DNA of 64,000 nucleotides, taken from the NCBI GenBank assembly GCA_027563935.2, contig CM050454.1, positions 20,209,501 to 20,273,500 on the forward strand, written 5' to 3'. The notes under the pieces were generated by a model, which was given only the letters and a program-made list of their open reading frames with translations, was not told the origin of the DNA and searched no databases. The position numbers and the translations under genes were made by a program. Below are positions 32,822 through 45,329 of this stretch, one piece after another (position 1 is the stretch's first letter; the number at the start of each line of letters is the position of its first letter). This stretch comes from Costus lasius. Taxonomy: Eukaryota > Streptophyta > Magnoliopsida > Zingiberales > Costaceae.

Positions 32822-33697
32822 GTGAATTGTTTCAACTGTCTCCAACACAACCATTATTCAAAGGATTGCCCCAAGCATCCTGCCCATGTTGACAGGAGTC
32901 AGCCCAGGTTGGTTGCTATGACCCATGAGTGCACTGAGCATGACATTGAGTCTGAGTGTTATACTAGTGAGGATGAGTCAGGTCAGCCCACACTTGCAGT
33001 TGTCCGGTGCACTCTAGTGCAAACCCCTCCCTCCGAGGATTGGAGGTGGACCAGTATTTTCACGACTTACATCAAATGCAACGGGCATTCGTGTAAGATC
33101 ATTATTGATGGGGGTAGTAGCCTGAATGTGGTGTCACGCACCACAATCACCCAGTTCAACCTTGCACTTGAACCCCACCCAAAGCCATATTCCATCACTT
33201 GGGTCGACACATCGAGCCTACCAGTCACCCACCGTTGTCAAGTTCCCATTAGTTTTGGGGACTATAAGGTGAAAGTTTGGTGCGACGTGGCAACTATGGA
33301 TGTTGCCTACGTGTTGTTGGGTCGGCCTTGGCTATATGACCGTGACGTGGTCCACTATGGTCGGTCGAACACTTATGTCTTCGGCTATAATGACCAAAAA
33401 ATCTGGCTCAACCCAGCCCCGCCCAAAGAGTTGTGTTCATCAACGTCTAAGAGCTTGATTGTGCCCCCGAAACCTACTGCAGTCATGTCCTTAATGCGCA
33501 CCCCAGCACTGATCTGTGAAGCTAGTGAGACTAAGGTGGTCTATGCCCTGATGTTGCGTGAGGCGGTGGACCCGTCGCCCCAGGCGGAGACGGACCCTCC
33601 AACCGACATCGCTCCCCTCTTGTCTGAGTTTAGTGACATCTCCCTGAGGATCTGCCTCATGGACTCCCTCTGGAAAGGGAGATCCAACATGCGATAG
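32822..33697 (+). CDS. Zinc knuckle and aspartic protease of G3
   Basis: 291 residues. The zinc knuckle [14 protein letters not shown] is at residues 3-16 with correct C-X2-C-X4-H-X4-C spacing. An acidic stretch ([12 protein letters not shown]) and the protease follow, with IDGGSSLN at about residue 100, [21 protein letters not shown] and [11 protein letters not shown]. This is the most complete protease of the three CRM-like copies. It ends by frameshift into the RT linker at 33697. Confidence 0.85.
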   Translation: MNCFNCLQHNHYSKDCPKHPAHVDRSQPRLVAMTHECTEHDIESECYTSEDESGQPTLAVVRCTLVQTPPSEDWRWTSIFTTYIKCNGHSCKIIIDGGSSLNVVSRTTITQFNLALEPHPKPYSITWVDTSSLPVTHRCQVPISFGDYKVKVWCDVATMDVAYVLLGRPWLYDRDVVHYGRSNTYVFGYNDQKIWLNPAPPKELCSSTSKSLIVPPKPTAVMSLMRTPALICEASETKVVYALMLREAVDPSPQAETDPPTDIAPLLSEFSDISLRICLMDSLWKGRSNMR

Positions 33698-33702
33698 ACT
33701 TA

Positions 33703-34960
33703 GTGCCGGGAGCCCGTCTCCCAAACTTACCCCACCATAGACTCAACCCCACTGAACATGCCGAGTTGCAGCGTCAAGTGGATGAACTCCTCACCAAGGG
33801 GTACATCCGCGAGAGCCTTAGTCCATGTGTTGTCCCTGATCTGCTTACACCCAGAAAGGATGGCTATTGGCGCTTGTGCATAGATAGTCGAGCCATTAAT
33901 AGGATCACCGTCAAGTATCGGTTCCCCATACCCCATCTTGATGACATGCTCGACTTGGTTTCGGGTTCGTCATGCTTTTCAAAGTTGGACCTCCGGAGCG
34001 GATATCACTAGGTTTGCATCCGCGAGCGTAAGGAATGGAAGATTGCATTCAAGACCAAGGATGGTCTGTACGAGTGGTTACTCATGCCCTTTGGCTTTAT
34101 GAATGCCCCCTCCACGTTCATGAGGCTAATGAGTCAAGTCCTCAAGCCCTACATGGGCAAATTCCTGGTCGTCTACTTTGACGGCATTCTGATCTTCAGC
34201 CACACCCGAGAGGAGCACTTAGAGCATCTTCTCTCTACCTTTGAGATTCTCCAGAAGGGGCGCCTCTTCCTTAACACGAAGAAGTGCACCTTCATGGCCA
34301 CCCAAGTCCACTTTCTAGGTTACATAGTGTCTGACCAGGGTCTCTCTATTGACCCCACCAAGATTGATGTCATTCGGCATTGGCCTGAACCTCGCACTGT
34401 TTCTGAGGTTCGCAATTTCTTAGGTCTTGCTGGGTTCTACCGTCGGTTCATACATGGGTTTAGCACTATTGCTACCCCATTAACCCAACGTCTGTCGAAA
34501 TATGACTTTGACTGGACACCGGCCACTCAACGTGCCTTTGACGCCCTCAAGGACGCCTTGACCATAGCTCCTATTCTTTGACTTCCAGACTTTTCCAAAG
34601 TCTTTGAAGTCGCATGCAATGCCTCCGGTACTGGGATCGGAGGAACTCTGAGTCAAGAATGCCACCCAGTTGCTTTCTTTAGTGAAAAACTGAACGCAGT
34701 TAGGCAGCGGTACTCCACATACGACAAGGAATTCTATGTCATTGTCCAATCGTTAAGGTAGTGGAGGCACTATTTACTCCACCGTGAGTTTGTTCTGTAT
34801 AGTGACCACTAGGCCTTATCCTTCTTGAGCGCCCAAAAGAAGTTGGGTGCCTGGCATGCCAAGTGGGTGGAGTACTTGCAACAATACTCTTTTGTGATTA
34901 ATCACGAGGCAGGTAAGGAGAACATTGTAGCGGACGCCCTGAGCCGAGTAAGGACCCCTT
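33703..34960 (+). pseudogene. Reverse transcriptase and RNase H of G3
   Basis: One frame with several stops. [34 protein letters not shown] (stop at 34009-34011), MPFGFMNAPSTF, and the catalytic box YFDG at 34174-34185 where YFDD is expected, then HFLGYIVSDQG and FLGLAGFYRRFIHG. RNase H follows: [14 protein letters not shown] (first catalytic Asp replaced by Asn), [16 protein letters not shown], and ends ENIVADALSRV. At least three stops sit where Gln is expected. Both enzymes are dead. Confidence 0.85.
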
Positions 34961-34963
34961 TGT

Positions 34964-36191
34964 GTGTTATGCCTGAGTGAGTCTGAGGATGTTGAGTCAC
35001 CTTACCAGTTGTGTGAGGGTTACTTGTTCTTTGGGAACTGGTTGTGTATTCCCCGGTCCTCTCTTCGTGACCACCTTCTGTTAAAGTTCCATGCAGGTGG
35101 CATTGCCGGCCACCATGGGCGTGACAAGACATTTGAGATGGCCGAGGAGTGCCTATTTTGGCCCTCCTTGCGCAAAGATGTGGAGCGAATTGTTTGCCAC
35201 TGTGGCACTTGCCAAATGGCAAAGCCTCGACCTCCGAACACTGGACTATACACCCCACTACCTATTTCTGAGGGTCCATGGAAGGACCTCAGCATGGACT
35301 TTGTCCTGGGGTTGCCCCGCACTGTGTCTCGATTCGATTCATCTACGTCGTAGTGGATCGGTTCTCCAAGATGGCCCATTTTATCCCCTGTTCTAGGATA
35401 GCGGATGCGTCCCATGTAGCCCATCTGTTCGTTAGGGAGGTAGTTTGCCTCCATGGCCTCCCACTCTCTATAGTGTCCTATCGCGACACCCGCTTTGTGA
35501 GCCACTTTTGGCGATCACTGTGGGCACTATTAGGGACCACTCTCAAGTTTTCTACGGCCTATAACCCCCAAACCGATGGCCAAACTGAGGTCATTAACCA
35601 GAGTTTGGGTAACTTGCTCCGATGTCTCGTTGCTAATCATCCTAAGAGTTGGGACACTGTGTTCCCTGTTGCCGAATTCGCGTATAATAGTGCGGTCAAT
35701 CGGTCTACTGGTCTAAGTCTCTTCTAAGTGGTCCTTGGATAACAACCACGAAAACCAATTGACTTGCATGACCTTCCCATGGTGTCCCACCTTTCCGGGC
35801 ATGCATTTTCCTTTGCCAGTCATATTGCGAGTTTGGATGAGGAAGTTCGGCATCGGATCTTTTTCGGCAACACTCTGAATGCTCTGAAGGCCAATGAACA
35901 CCATAGGCCACTCCACTTTAGTGCAGGTGATCTGGTGAGGGTGCGCATCCACCCCGAGGGAGGGGCAAATCGGGCGCATTTTAAGCTACGAGCATGGTAC
36001 ATGGGGCCATATGCAGTACTACAGCGGGTAGGCTCCAACGCCTATGTCCTCGATCTACCGGAGAGCATGGGGATCCACCCCGTCTTCAATGTCGCAGACC
36101 TTCTTCCCTACCACGACCCATTGGAGGAGCCCCTCATCACCGATGACCATCCCCTTAGTTCTCTGGAGGAGAACTCTTCAAACCAGGGGAT
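34964..36191 (+). pseudogene. Integrase of G3
   Basis: The zinc finger lies at 35080-35225 (HAGGIAGHHGRDKT ... CHCGTCQMAK). The catalytic core has the first Asp in SMDFVLGLPR, a frameshift at about 35335, then VVVDRFSKMAH and VSYRDTRF, where the second catalytic Asp is Tyr (35479-35481), and the Glu in TDGQTEVIN. The C-terminal domain (HFSAGDLVRVRIHPEG, FNVADLLPYHDP) is open to 36191 and runs without a stop into the 3' LTR. Confidence 0.85.
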
Positions 36192-37497
36192 TGATGTAGG
36201 AGGACCCTCCGTGGCAACTCTAGAACCCAAGAAACATGGCCATTATATGGATTTCCCACCAGACAAGGTTCGACCTCCCCTAAAAAGTTCAAAGGGGCCC
36301 GACGCAATCACAATAAGGCGTTCTCAACATTCAAGTCAACCACCAGAGTGATACACAGGCGTCATCAGTCCATTATTAGCCCACACGGAGGTAGTGCGGC
36401 ACATGTGCCTGGCACCTCGGCCTCCTGAAGACCCGGTCAATGATCACTACCGCAACCAGTTGACCAACACGACCCAAGAACATGCTAGCACAGTGATGAA
36501 TCAGCTCACCATCAGCAAATTATGCTGTTTCATCGTTGCGTGCTCCAAGATGGTTTGACGGCCCAGTTGTAGCCTAGAAAGGCCCAGCCCAGCCCAAAAG
36601 GCCCAGTCCATGCGCATAGCTTCAGATTCCCTCATCCACTTTAGTTGGTAGTAGTTAGTTAATGCTTACATCAGATACTTACATCAGCAGCATCTTGACC
36701 GCTTACATTAGATGCTTACATCAGCAGCATCTTGACTGCTTTTAGTTAGTTATAGTAGGTAGTCACACTTGTGGTGTGTTATTCCCTAGTCATACTTGTG
36801 GTGTGATATTCTCAAGTCATGCGTGTGGTGTGATATTCCCTCCCTTGCTCTATAAAAGGGAGTTGGAGTTTAGTTGTTCCTTAGCTCTTCTTATGTGATA
36901 GATTAGCTCATAGTGTGCTTCGAGAGTGAGGTTGGTGCCTCGACTCAAGAATTTGTGGCGACGGTAGAGTGACGAGCAAGGTGTGTGATCCTTAGCTCGG
37001 TCTCAATTCCTTGCCTTCTGGTTATAATCGTCTTTCATTTCAAAGAAGTAAATTGCACCGCCGGTGTGTCAGGTTCGCCTGTTTTTAGAGTTTCATCGTG
37101 TTGTTCTTGCTTGATTTCCTTACCCACGAGCATCCATACACCGGAGACGTGGAGGTTCCTTGTCTTTGGTGTGATCGTAGGTTCATAGGCATGCGAGCTG
37201 AGTCGCCACTAAGTTTGTTGCCTGTGTTGCTGTGCTATGCTTGAATCGCTCGCTATGAGAGGTTAGTGAGTTTCTTTTGAGTAGTTGGGTACCATTGGTT
37301 TCTTCGTCGTCCGTGTTGCCCCGAAACGTATTCATCGCCGTCTTGTGCATTGTTTCTCGCTGGCTTTCACGTTGCTCATTTTGTGACATGCATTTTACTT
37401 CCCTCGTCTCAACACCCTCTCACGGTTTTCCGATCATCGTCTCATAAACCTCTAGAGTACGGAGCTAAGGACCAACCCACCTATAGTCACTGCATCA
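36192..37497 (+). mobile_element. 3' LTR of G3 with pol C-terminus in U3
   Basis: TGATGTAGGAGG to CATCA. The integrase frame continues over the LTR edge to a stop at 36349-36351. After that stop the same frame goes on with HYRNQLTN, TISKLCCF and IVACSKMV, matching the G1 and G2 LTRs, so the original tail ended near 36560. No perfect target duplication is visible (ATAGC before, AGGGC after). Confidence 0.85.
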
Positions 37498-37620
37498 AGG
37501 GCAGGGGAGGTGGTGATTATGGTGGAGACCAGGGGGGACAGCACGATGATCCTATGGATGCAGCCCCTGAGGACACTAAAGAGATTGGATCTGATGATGA
37601 TCATTAGAGCTCTGTGAGTA
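37498..37620 (+). other. Short Gly/Asp-rich reading frame, origin unclear
   Basis: In A2 DNA just right of G3: RGGGDYGGDQGGQHDDPMD and EIGSDDDH before a stop at 37605-37607. I do not recognise the domain. It has no counterpart in the A3 3' UTR and may be a captured fragment. Confidence 0.35.
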
Positions 37621-38833
37621 TCTTTTTCCCTATCTATTCCCTGTTTACCTTATATTGATATTGATGTTTCATGTCTTTATAGGGAAGGATGACTTGGATT
37701 GGTCAAACTTCTTGTGTCCGTTGTTGCTATTATATATTGCTTATCATTACTCCCTGAATTTTTAAGTTTGATTTGGTTGTATCAGTATAATTCTCAATTT
37801 GTTGTGATTTTGAATTCAATATGGTTGTATGATATATTTGATATTCTGATGATATTGAGCACCATGTTTAAGTGCATACTGATGCATGATTGAATGTATA
37901 ATTTTGCTGTTGAATGTATGCAATTCCCTCTCGTTATGATTATCCAATGGTGTAGTCTATTTTTGAGGAATTTCTATTGATAAAATGACTTTCTTGATGA
38001 TGGATGTGTTTATGCTTGTGATTAGGGATAGACTCATTGTGTTGAATTTATTTCTTTAATATATATCTGCCTATTGGAATTTTTCATTGGTTGATGCATG
38101 AGATTTTGGGTGGATATATTATTTGATGAATATTATCTAAAGGTGAAGCGACTTCTTTAAATAAAACAAGCATATGAGTGCAATTTTTGAATTGATATCG
38201 ATTGATTAATCTAGTTGATGTTTAGTCTATTTTACTATTTGTTGGAAAGAAAGAATCCAAGATTCAAAAAGAGAGAGAGACTCCCCTACTTGGCACTGCG
38301 TAAAATTGGCAGTGGTACCGAAGATATGGGTTGAAGTCTGTAAAAAAAAAGAGAGAAAAAAAAAATGACTCCTCTACTTGGCACTACGTAAAATTGGCAG
38401 TGGTACCGAAGATAAGAGTTGAAGTCCTAATAAAAAGTATGTATCTATGTGGGTACATGCCATCAATAAAAATAAAAATATATATATAAAGAAATAATAA
38501 AGAAAAGAAACTAAAGAAAATTCTGAGCAGAAAAAGATCTTGGAAATCCTATTCCTGTAAACAAAATTATGGTGGATTTGAGCTAAAACTGGATAAAATG
38601 TTGATATTGAAATTCTATTTATTATGCAAGTTGCAAAATTTTATTTGATTAAGTTGTAGATCTGGAGGATTGAATTCAAATGATGATATGTTTATTTAAA
38701 ATTTTATGAAGCAATTGGTGAAATTTTCCATTGGCGATTGTATTTTAGAAGTTTATTCTTCATAAGAAAGTTTATTCCTTTGATCGGCTTTTGATTTTGC
38801 TTTAGGACAAGCAAAGTTTGAGCTTTATGCCTT
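37621..38833 (+). other. Distal 3' UTR of A2 with two hairpins
   Basis: No coding domain. Two copies of a 33-base block, 38290-38323 and 38379-38411, each TTGGCACTRCGTAAAATTGG then CAGTGGTACCGAAG, lie 89 apart with an A-rich spacer. The first folds CACTGC with GCAGTG around a 9-base loop. The UTR ends with GGACAAGCAAAGTTTGAGC, a likely polypurine primer. Confidence 0.65.
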
Positions 38834-40662
38834 TGATGACATGAAAATTCATAGTATATTTTGTGTCATTTTATAGGTCTTTTTGTGTCATATTTATTCT
38901 CTTTTGCTTGTTTTCATGCCTTATTTATCAAATATTGCGGAATCTACACCTTTTCAGTTTTTTTTATCATTTTCAGGTAAAAAGGCATTATTTTAAGGTG
39001 TTTTCAAGCAATTCTATGCATCATCAAGAGAAGATTACATGCCAAATTTCACGAAGATCGAAGCCACAGACCAAATTACGGTAGGGCCGTAATCAAGATT
39101 ATGGTACCGTGGTTTCATTGAACTTACAGAACAAACCATGATACTACCGTAATTTTCGAGCACTGCCGTAATTTGGGTTGATTTCCAACCAAAGAGTCTT
39201 GCAGTTTTTACGGCACTATCATAATGTATATTACAGGCCGTAATGTCGGGTGATTTCCTTACAGAATGTTTTGTGCGATCACCGCACTGCCGTGGTTTGT
39301 TTTACGGCGCGTGTTTCTTCCCAGATTCTTCACAAAATGAAATACGGCACCGCCGTAATCAAAATCACTGCCATAATTCTAATCCTGGCAGCCGATTTTC
39401 CCGTTCTATTGAAGCCCGATTTTTGCGCAGATAATTGCGGACAATTTAGACCACCAATTCGAAATCCATAAAAAGGGGAATACTCCAGAGAACAAAGTGA
39501 ACATCATCACAACAAAAGCCCTAATTTTGATTGACCACTCAGAGAGAAATCGCAATCTTCACCGCTGCCCTAGGTTTCACCACCGGGAAGCGTACAGAGC
39601 ATCTCAGGGTGTGAAATTTGAAGGGAAGCTACATCTGGAGGAGAAGAACATACCCCAAGAGTTTTAGAGTGAAAGGAGATTGATCGGAGGAGAAATCAAG
39701 GAAAGAAGCGTCGCCTGCACTCTTCACACGCTAAATTATGGCTGTAATTTTCATTACAGCCCTATGTTTAGTAAAATTCTCTCTTGCTCTTCGATTTTTT
39801 ATCATTATTAACTATGGATTATTGTAATTCTTCAACCATGCTAGCTTAAACACTTTTTGGGACATAGGGGTGTAATCCCCTTAATTTCATAATGACTAGA
39901 TAAACTTTATTTTATTGGGATAATATTACTACGATAATTCTGCTTATGTCATGACTGCCTTTAATCCTATCTAGTTTCATATTATCAGTATGTATTGGAG
40001 TTTTTGCGATATGGACTAAAAAGTGTCTTGCGAGAACTTGGAACCCTAAAATTGAGATTTAGAAACTCATCGTAAGAAATTAGGTTTGTTCTATTTCTAG
40101 ATTTTAGAAGTTTATTGCCTTGTTGTTAATTCTGATCTAGGAAGAATTATTGAAATAAACATGAAGATATTGTAAGAAATTAAGTATCGGATCATTGGAG
40201 AACCTTAAGTAGAACCTATGAAGCTAAAGTATAAAAGTATTTAGTTTTCACTTGAGATGATTGACATAAAGATTGGATGCATGAAAGTGATCTTTGATTT
40301 CTTTATCAATGATTTACTTATCTTTAACATTGAATAAATCTTGTGCGAAAGTGAGGATTGGTTCTTTGTAAATTGTCTGTATGAAAGTGAGATGATTTCT
40401 TTATAAAGTAAATTATATTTTTATCATAATAAGATTAGACTGACGAGCACTTATTCATATCTAGTCATTGAAATTAAGGTGGATGAAACCCTAGTCCCAA
40501 TTTTTCTCTCTGATTATTCATGTACTTTCCGATCGTTTGCTTTAATCATATTCGATTGCTTAGCTAATGAAAAATCAATTGTTCAGCACTTGACAAATGA
40601 GGTCTCTGTCGTTCAATATCTTATTTATTACTTCGAGTATCCGTGCACTTGTGGACACAACA
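38834..40662 (+). mobile_element. 3' LTR of A2
   Basis: 1829 bases, TGATGACATG to ACAACA, followed by the CCTAT duplication at 40663-40667. It holds the palindrome cluster at 39074-39384 and the hairpin at 39740-39761. Confidence 0.9.
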
Positions 40663-40667
40663 CCTAT

Positions 40668-41688
40668 TGTTGAGGCCGACGACGAACTTGGGTGGGGGAG
40701 TATGTGATGCTCCCGGGATTTGGCACAAATCTTAAAGCACAGCGACATTGATCAATGGCGGGACCTCTCATCATCAAACGTGTTGGAGCGTGCAATTGTG
40801 TCACTGAGATTGACACTAGTCCATAGGGCGAGGGTTGAGTCAAACCACGGAGCGTGGGTTCACACGTGGATGTGGGTGCCCGACTCGACCTATGGACCTC
40901 GAACCCTATCGCGCGGGGGAGCTTGTGAGCGAGTGCAGCGTTGAGGATTCACTGTAGGGTGAATCAGTGGCTTAATCAGGCTGAACCGGCCTTGAACCAG
41001 CCGAACCAGTGGTTCAGCGGTTCAGCCGATTCACTAGCTCACATGCATGAAAGGGGATTTTTCCCCAATTTCTCATCCACGTTGAGAGCGCTGCCGCCAC
41101 CGTCGATTCCAGCTGGAAGGTGGCACATCGGATATGGAAAGTTCACTTGCGGTTCTTGATGGCGAGGTGGTGAAGGTGGTGGCGATTGGGCGTGGAATCC
41201 ACGTCGATTCCGATGTGGACGAGCCTCGGGTTGAGATTCGATCTCACCCTGGTGGAAGCACGATCTTTGGCCATTCGACGGCAGAGATCAATGCTCACTT
41301 GGCGGCGAGGATGGTTTTCCATCTTCATCAAGGAGAGGCTACCTATCGAGCAATCTAGTAGCTTGGGCATGTCTAGCGACGGCAAATGACGAGATTTGAT
41401 AATATATTATCCTTTCCCGTCATCGGTGATGAGGCTTCGGCCACGGACTCGTCGGCAAGGACTCTTAGATCTGCTTTTCAGTGCCTTGAGGAAAGGAGGA
41501 GGCTTTCTCCTTCGGCGCAAGCAGCTAGATGCATGACTGGGATCTAATTATCTGATCCCGGTTCCATGTGAGCAATGCTACCATTGGGTTCCAGTTCTCG
41601 CCCACGGCAGCTTCTATGGTGGTGACTATTCAGCAATGAGCTCTTCACCCACAGGCGACGGGTTCCTAACCTTCCAGCAGGGGGCCGG
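40668..41688 (+). mobile_element. End of D pol, polypurine tract and 3' LTR of chromovirus D
   Basis: After the CCTAT copy the pol frame ends within 30 bases. GGGTGGGGGAG (40690-40700) is the polypurine tract and the LTR starts TGTGATGCTCCCGGG at 40703. About 986 bases follow with no coding domain, including a run of GAACCAG/GGTTCAGC words near 40980-41030. It is cut at 41688 by the K2 copia LTR. Confidence 0.65.
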
Positions 41689-43665
41689 TATTGGGAAACC
41701 CCAAGGATATTTTACAAATTTTTGCAATTACAGATTACAAAATGCAGCAGAATAATATCCCCGAAACAGGCCAGTCCAGAAAACCCAGTGAAGATCATCA
41801 TGTGTGGGGGTCGACACGATGTGATAGGAAGTACCTAGAGAAAGCATGGAGGTCGATGTCAAGATAGGCACCCAAGTGTTCGCCCTCTGCAGTCTCACAT
41901 ACATGGATTCCTTGAGCTCTTTTCTTCCACGCCCGGTGCTAGCCTCGGGAAGAAGATCCACGCCTTAGGACACCTTCTACTTCACTTGCACCACCTCCAA
42001 GAGAACATGCGCCAAGAGGAAAGGTAGAAGAAGAAGATGCCGCCAATGCCTTGAAGTCCTTGCATCAAGAGTGAAGGAGGATGAAGGCTTGCGGCTTGAT
42101 GGAAGAAGACTTGCACCAATCACCTTTGCTTTCGCCCCTCTAGAGTTGCTCACACCAATTTTATTGACAATTTGCCTCTCGCATATCCCTTCATATATAT
42201 AGAGGCAAGAGATGGTGAAGCAAAGGGGGTAGTAGGCGCAACTCTTGATGAGATGTGCAGCTAGGGTATGAAAGGGGGAACAATTAGGGTTAGGGTTAAG
42301 GAAATTCTCCAAGAGCTTTCCATAAACTCTTTCCATATTGTCATATGCACCCAAGACCTTCCTAAGAAGTCCTTCAAGCCATATCAGCCCCAAGACTTGC
42401 CATAGAGGCAAGCATACCATCCAAGGTAGAGGGGCTAGACGCATAATGCTTCCTAATGAAGCAAAAGGCGCCCTCTCCTCCCCATTGTGCCCTTAGGCAC
42501 CAATGGGGGGAGATTTATCCCCATTATACCCTTTTAGCCCATTATCTCTTCATGACAACTTGTTATTGGGCCTCATTGGGTAATGAGCTAGCCCAAACTT
42601 CATTACATGGGTTAATTAAGCCATTGGATCCAATCCAATGTAACCCTAATCCAAATGTGACCAATCTTGGTCAATTTTGGGTCAACCTGCCAAAAATGAA
42701 GTTTGGCTCCAATAACTCTCTTTCAACTCATTAGGCCCATTGGCGCTGATGAAATCTCCCAAATAAATCCGAGTTATCCAATAACTCGATCTAAAGGCTA
42801 CACGATCAATACGAGAACTCGAGTATCAAGGTGTGCGACCCTATAGGTTCCTCTGACGTTGGCAATGCTGACCAAAGGTCACTACAAGCAGTGAGTGGCA
42901 CATAGCAATGCATCGCTGCTACCCAAGTCAACGGAATGGATATCGACATCGACTTCCCCATCATCGCAGCTAGGTACAGATACATTATAGTCCCTTTGCC
43001 AAACTGATATCTGATTGGACAAGTGTGTCATCACTTGTTTTCACTCAATCTCATGGTTATGATTAAATCAGGTTCTCACCTGGTATGGCCATATACTTAC
43101 AGTCATAGAACCATAGAGGAGCTCCATGGATATCAAGCTTCCCTTAGGAAGGGGCAAATTCTCTGTCTGTACATTGATCTTCTCATATGGGTCGTGACAT
43201 ACTCAATGACAACCGTTACAAACTTCTAACTATGGCGAGGTGTTAGGTTGTATCAAAGGATGTGCCTAACTATATAGAAGAGTCAATGACCTCAAGTCAA
43301 GTGATCAATGCATCTCCTGTCACTTGTGAGGATAACTCATGACACTAAGTCATAGTCTCACAGTAGGTCAGTCCAGTATATCTACCTCTAATATACTCAT
43401 ATGTCTGCGTTAGCACCTCATGCCTCACTAGCCCATATACCAGTCTCTCAAGTACCATAGTTGTCCCATATCCATTAAGGTACATTGACTGGGGACAATA
43501 GTTTGAGCACAGATCCAATCTGTCTCCAGGGACATTATCATGTAAGTACACATTCATAGATGTAGTCAAACATTGATAACGACAATGCTAGAATGATATA
43601 TAAATATCAGAGTCAAGTAGCACAAATATGAACCAATACTAGGTCTCAGGGCATATACACCAACA
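41689..43665 (-). mobile_element. 3' LTR of copia element K2
   Basis: 1977 bases, ending CACCAACA at 43665. The outer end reads TATTGGG where the copy at 15797 has TGTTGGG. Matching LTRs lie at 15797-20712 (rearranged) and from 63059 to the window end. The adjacent ATCTCCCACTTGC on the right is the polypurine tract read from the minus strand. Confidence 0.85.
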
Positions 43666-45202
43666 ATCTCCCACTTGCACGAAGACCTAGATGTTGAGGA
43701 ACCTCAACCCTATATCCCTAGCGTGACCATCATGCTTCTGCTGTGCCAAAACCTTGGTCAGTGGGTCTGCTAGATTGTTCTCTGCTAATCTTGGCATCAC
43801 CTTGGTCAATGATCTCTCTGATCAGGTGAAATCTGCTGAGTATGTGTTTGGATCTTTGATGAGACCGTGGTTCCTTGGCTTGTGCAATTGCCCCATTGTT
43901 GTCATAGTAGAGCTCAATAGGATCCACTGAACTTAGAACCACCTAAAATTCAGAAATGGACTTCCTTATCCAAACAGCTTCTTTGGCTGCCTCAGAAGCG
44001 GCCACATACTCAGCCTTGGTTGTAGAATCAGTGATGGTGGATTGCTTGAACCTTTTCCAGCATACAACGCCTCTATTCATCTTGAACACATAGCCGGCCT
44101 GTGATCTGAAGTCATCAGAGTCAGACTGGAACGATGCATCAGTGTAGCCCTGAATACTGAGCTCTTCCTATCCCTCATAGACCAAGAACAAATCCTTAGT
44201 TCTTCTCAGATACTTTAGGATGTTCTTTACAACCACCCAGTGCTGTAGACCTGGATTGGATTGGTATCAGCTAGTTATTCTCACAGCATAAGCCACATCT
44301 GGTCTCGTATACAACATTGCATACATGATTGATCCTACTGCCGAAGCATAGGGCACTCGACTCACTTCATCCCTCTTAGCCTCTATGGTGGGACACTGGC
44401 TCTTTGAGAGAGTAAGGTCATGCCTCACTAGAAGGTATCCTTTCTTGGATTGCTCCATATATAACCTTTCCAGGACCTTATTAATGTCGATACTTTGACT
44501 AAGAGCGCGAATCCTCTTGGATCTATCCCGGTAGATCTTCACACCTAAGATATAGGCGGCCTCCCCTAAGTCTTTCATCTCGAAACACTTCCCCAATCAT
44601 ATCTTTACCGATTGGAGACTAGGGATGTCGTTTCCGATGAGCAATATGTCATCGACATACAAGACCAGAAAAGTCAGCAAGCTCCCACTCAATTTTCTGT
44701 ATACACAGGCATCATCTTCACTTTTAATAAAGTCATAATCTCTCACAACTTGATCAAACTGAAGATTCCAACTTCGAGATGCTTGTTTTACTCCATATAA
44801 GGATTTCTTTAGCCTGCAGACCTTATTCGCATTTGCGGGATGGATGAAGCCATCAGGTTGTATCATATACACATCCTCTGTCAGCTTCCCATTAAGGAAT
44901 GTTGTCTTAACATCCATCTGTCATATCTCATAGTCATGATATGCAGCTATAGCAAGCAGAATCCGAATGGATTTGATCATGGCAACTAGCGAAAAGGTTC
45001 ATCATAGTCTACCCCATGCACTTGTCTAAATCCTTTAGCTACTAGTCTACCCTTATAGGTAACTATGTTGCCATCCATGTCGGTCTTCCTTTTGAAGACC
45101 CATTTACATCCTATGGGTTTTACCCCATCAGGCAGCTCAACCAAATCACAGACTTGGTTAGCCGACATGGAATCCATCTCAGATTTCATAGCCTCAAGCC
45201 AC
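43666..45202 (-). pseudogene. K2 copia RT and RNase H, truncated
   Basis: Minus-strand pieces in order: RT start (45189-44986: MKSEMDSMSANQVCDL, GCKWVFKRK, GRLVAKGFRQVHGVDYDE), RT palm (44917-44597: MDVKTTFLNG, LKKSLYGVKQASRSW, LVLYVDDILLIGND with intact YVDD), RT thumb (44596-44267: MKDLGEAAYILGVKIYRD), then RNase H (44266-43730: TDASFQSD, AEYVAASEAAKEAVW, DNNGAIAQAKEP). Several stops and frameshifts are present. It is cut at 45202 by LTR A3, so integrase, protease and most of gag are missing. The sequence is close to K1. Confidence 0.8.
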
Positions 45203-45329
45203 GATTTTCACATGGAATCTTCATCTAGAGGAGGAGAGGATACACCAGAAGTTTCAGAGCGAAAGGAGATCAATTGGAGGAGAAATCAACAAAAGAGCGG
45301 GCGCCGGCACTATTCACTCACAAAATTAC

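Noticed and set aside
40720..41389. Several 70-80 codon frames on both strands
   Set aside because: They lie in the chromovirus D LTR; no homology or domain.
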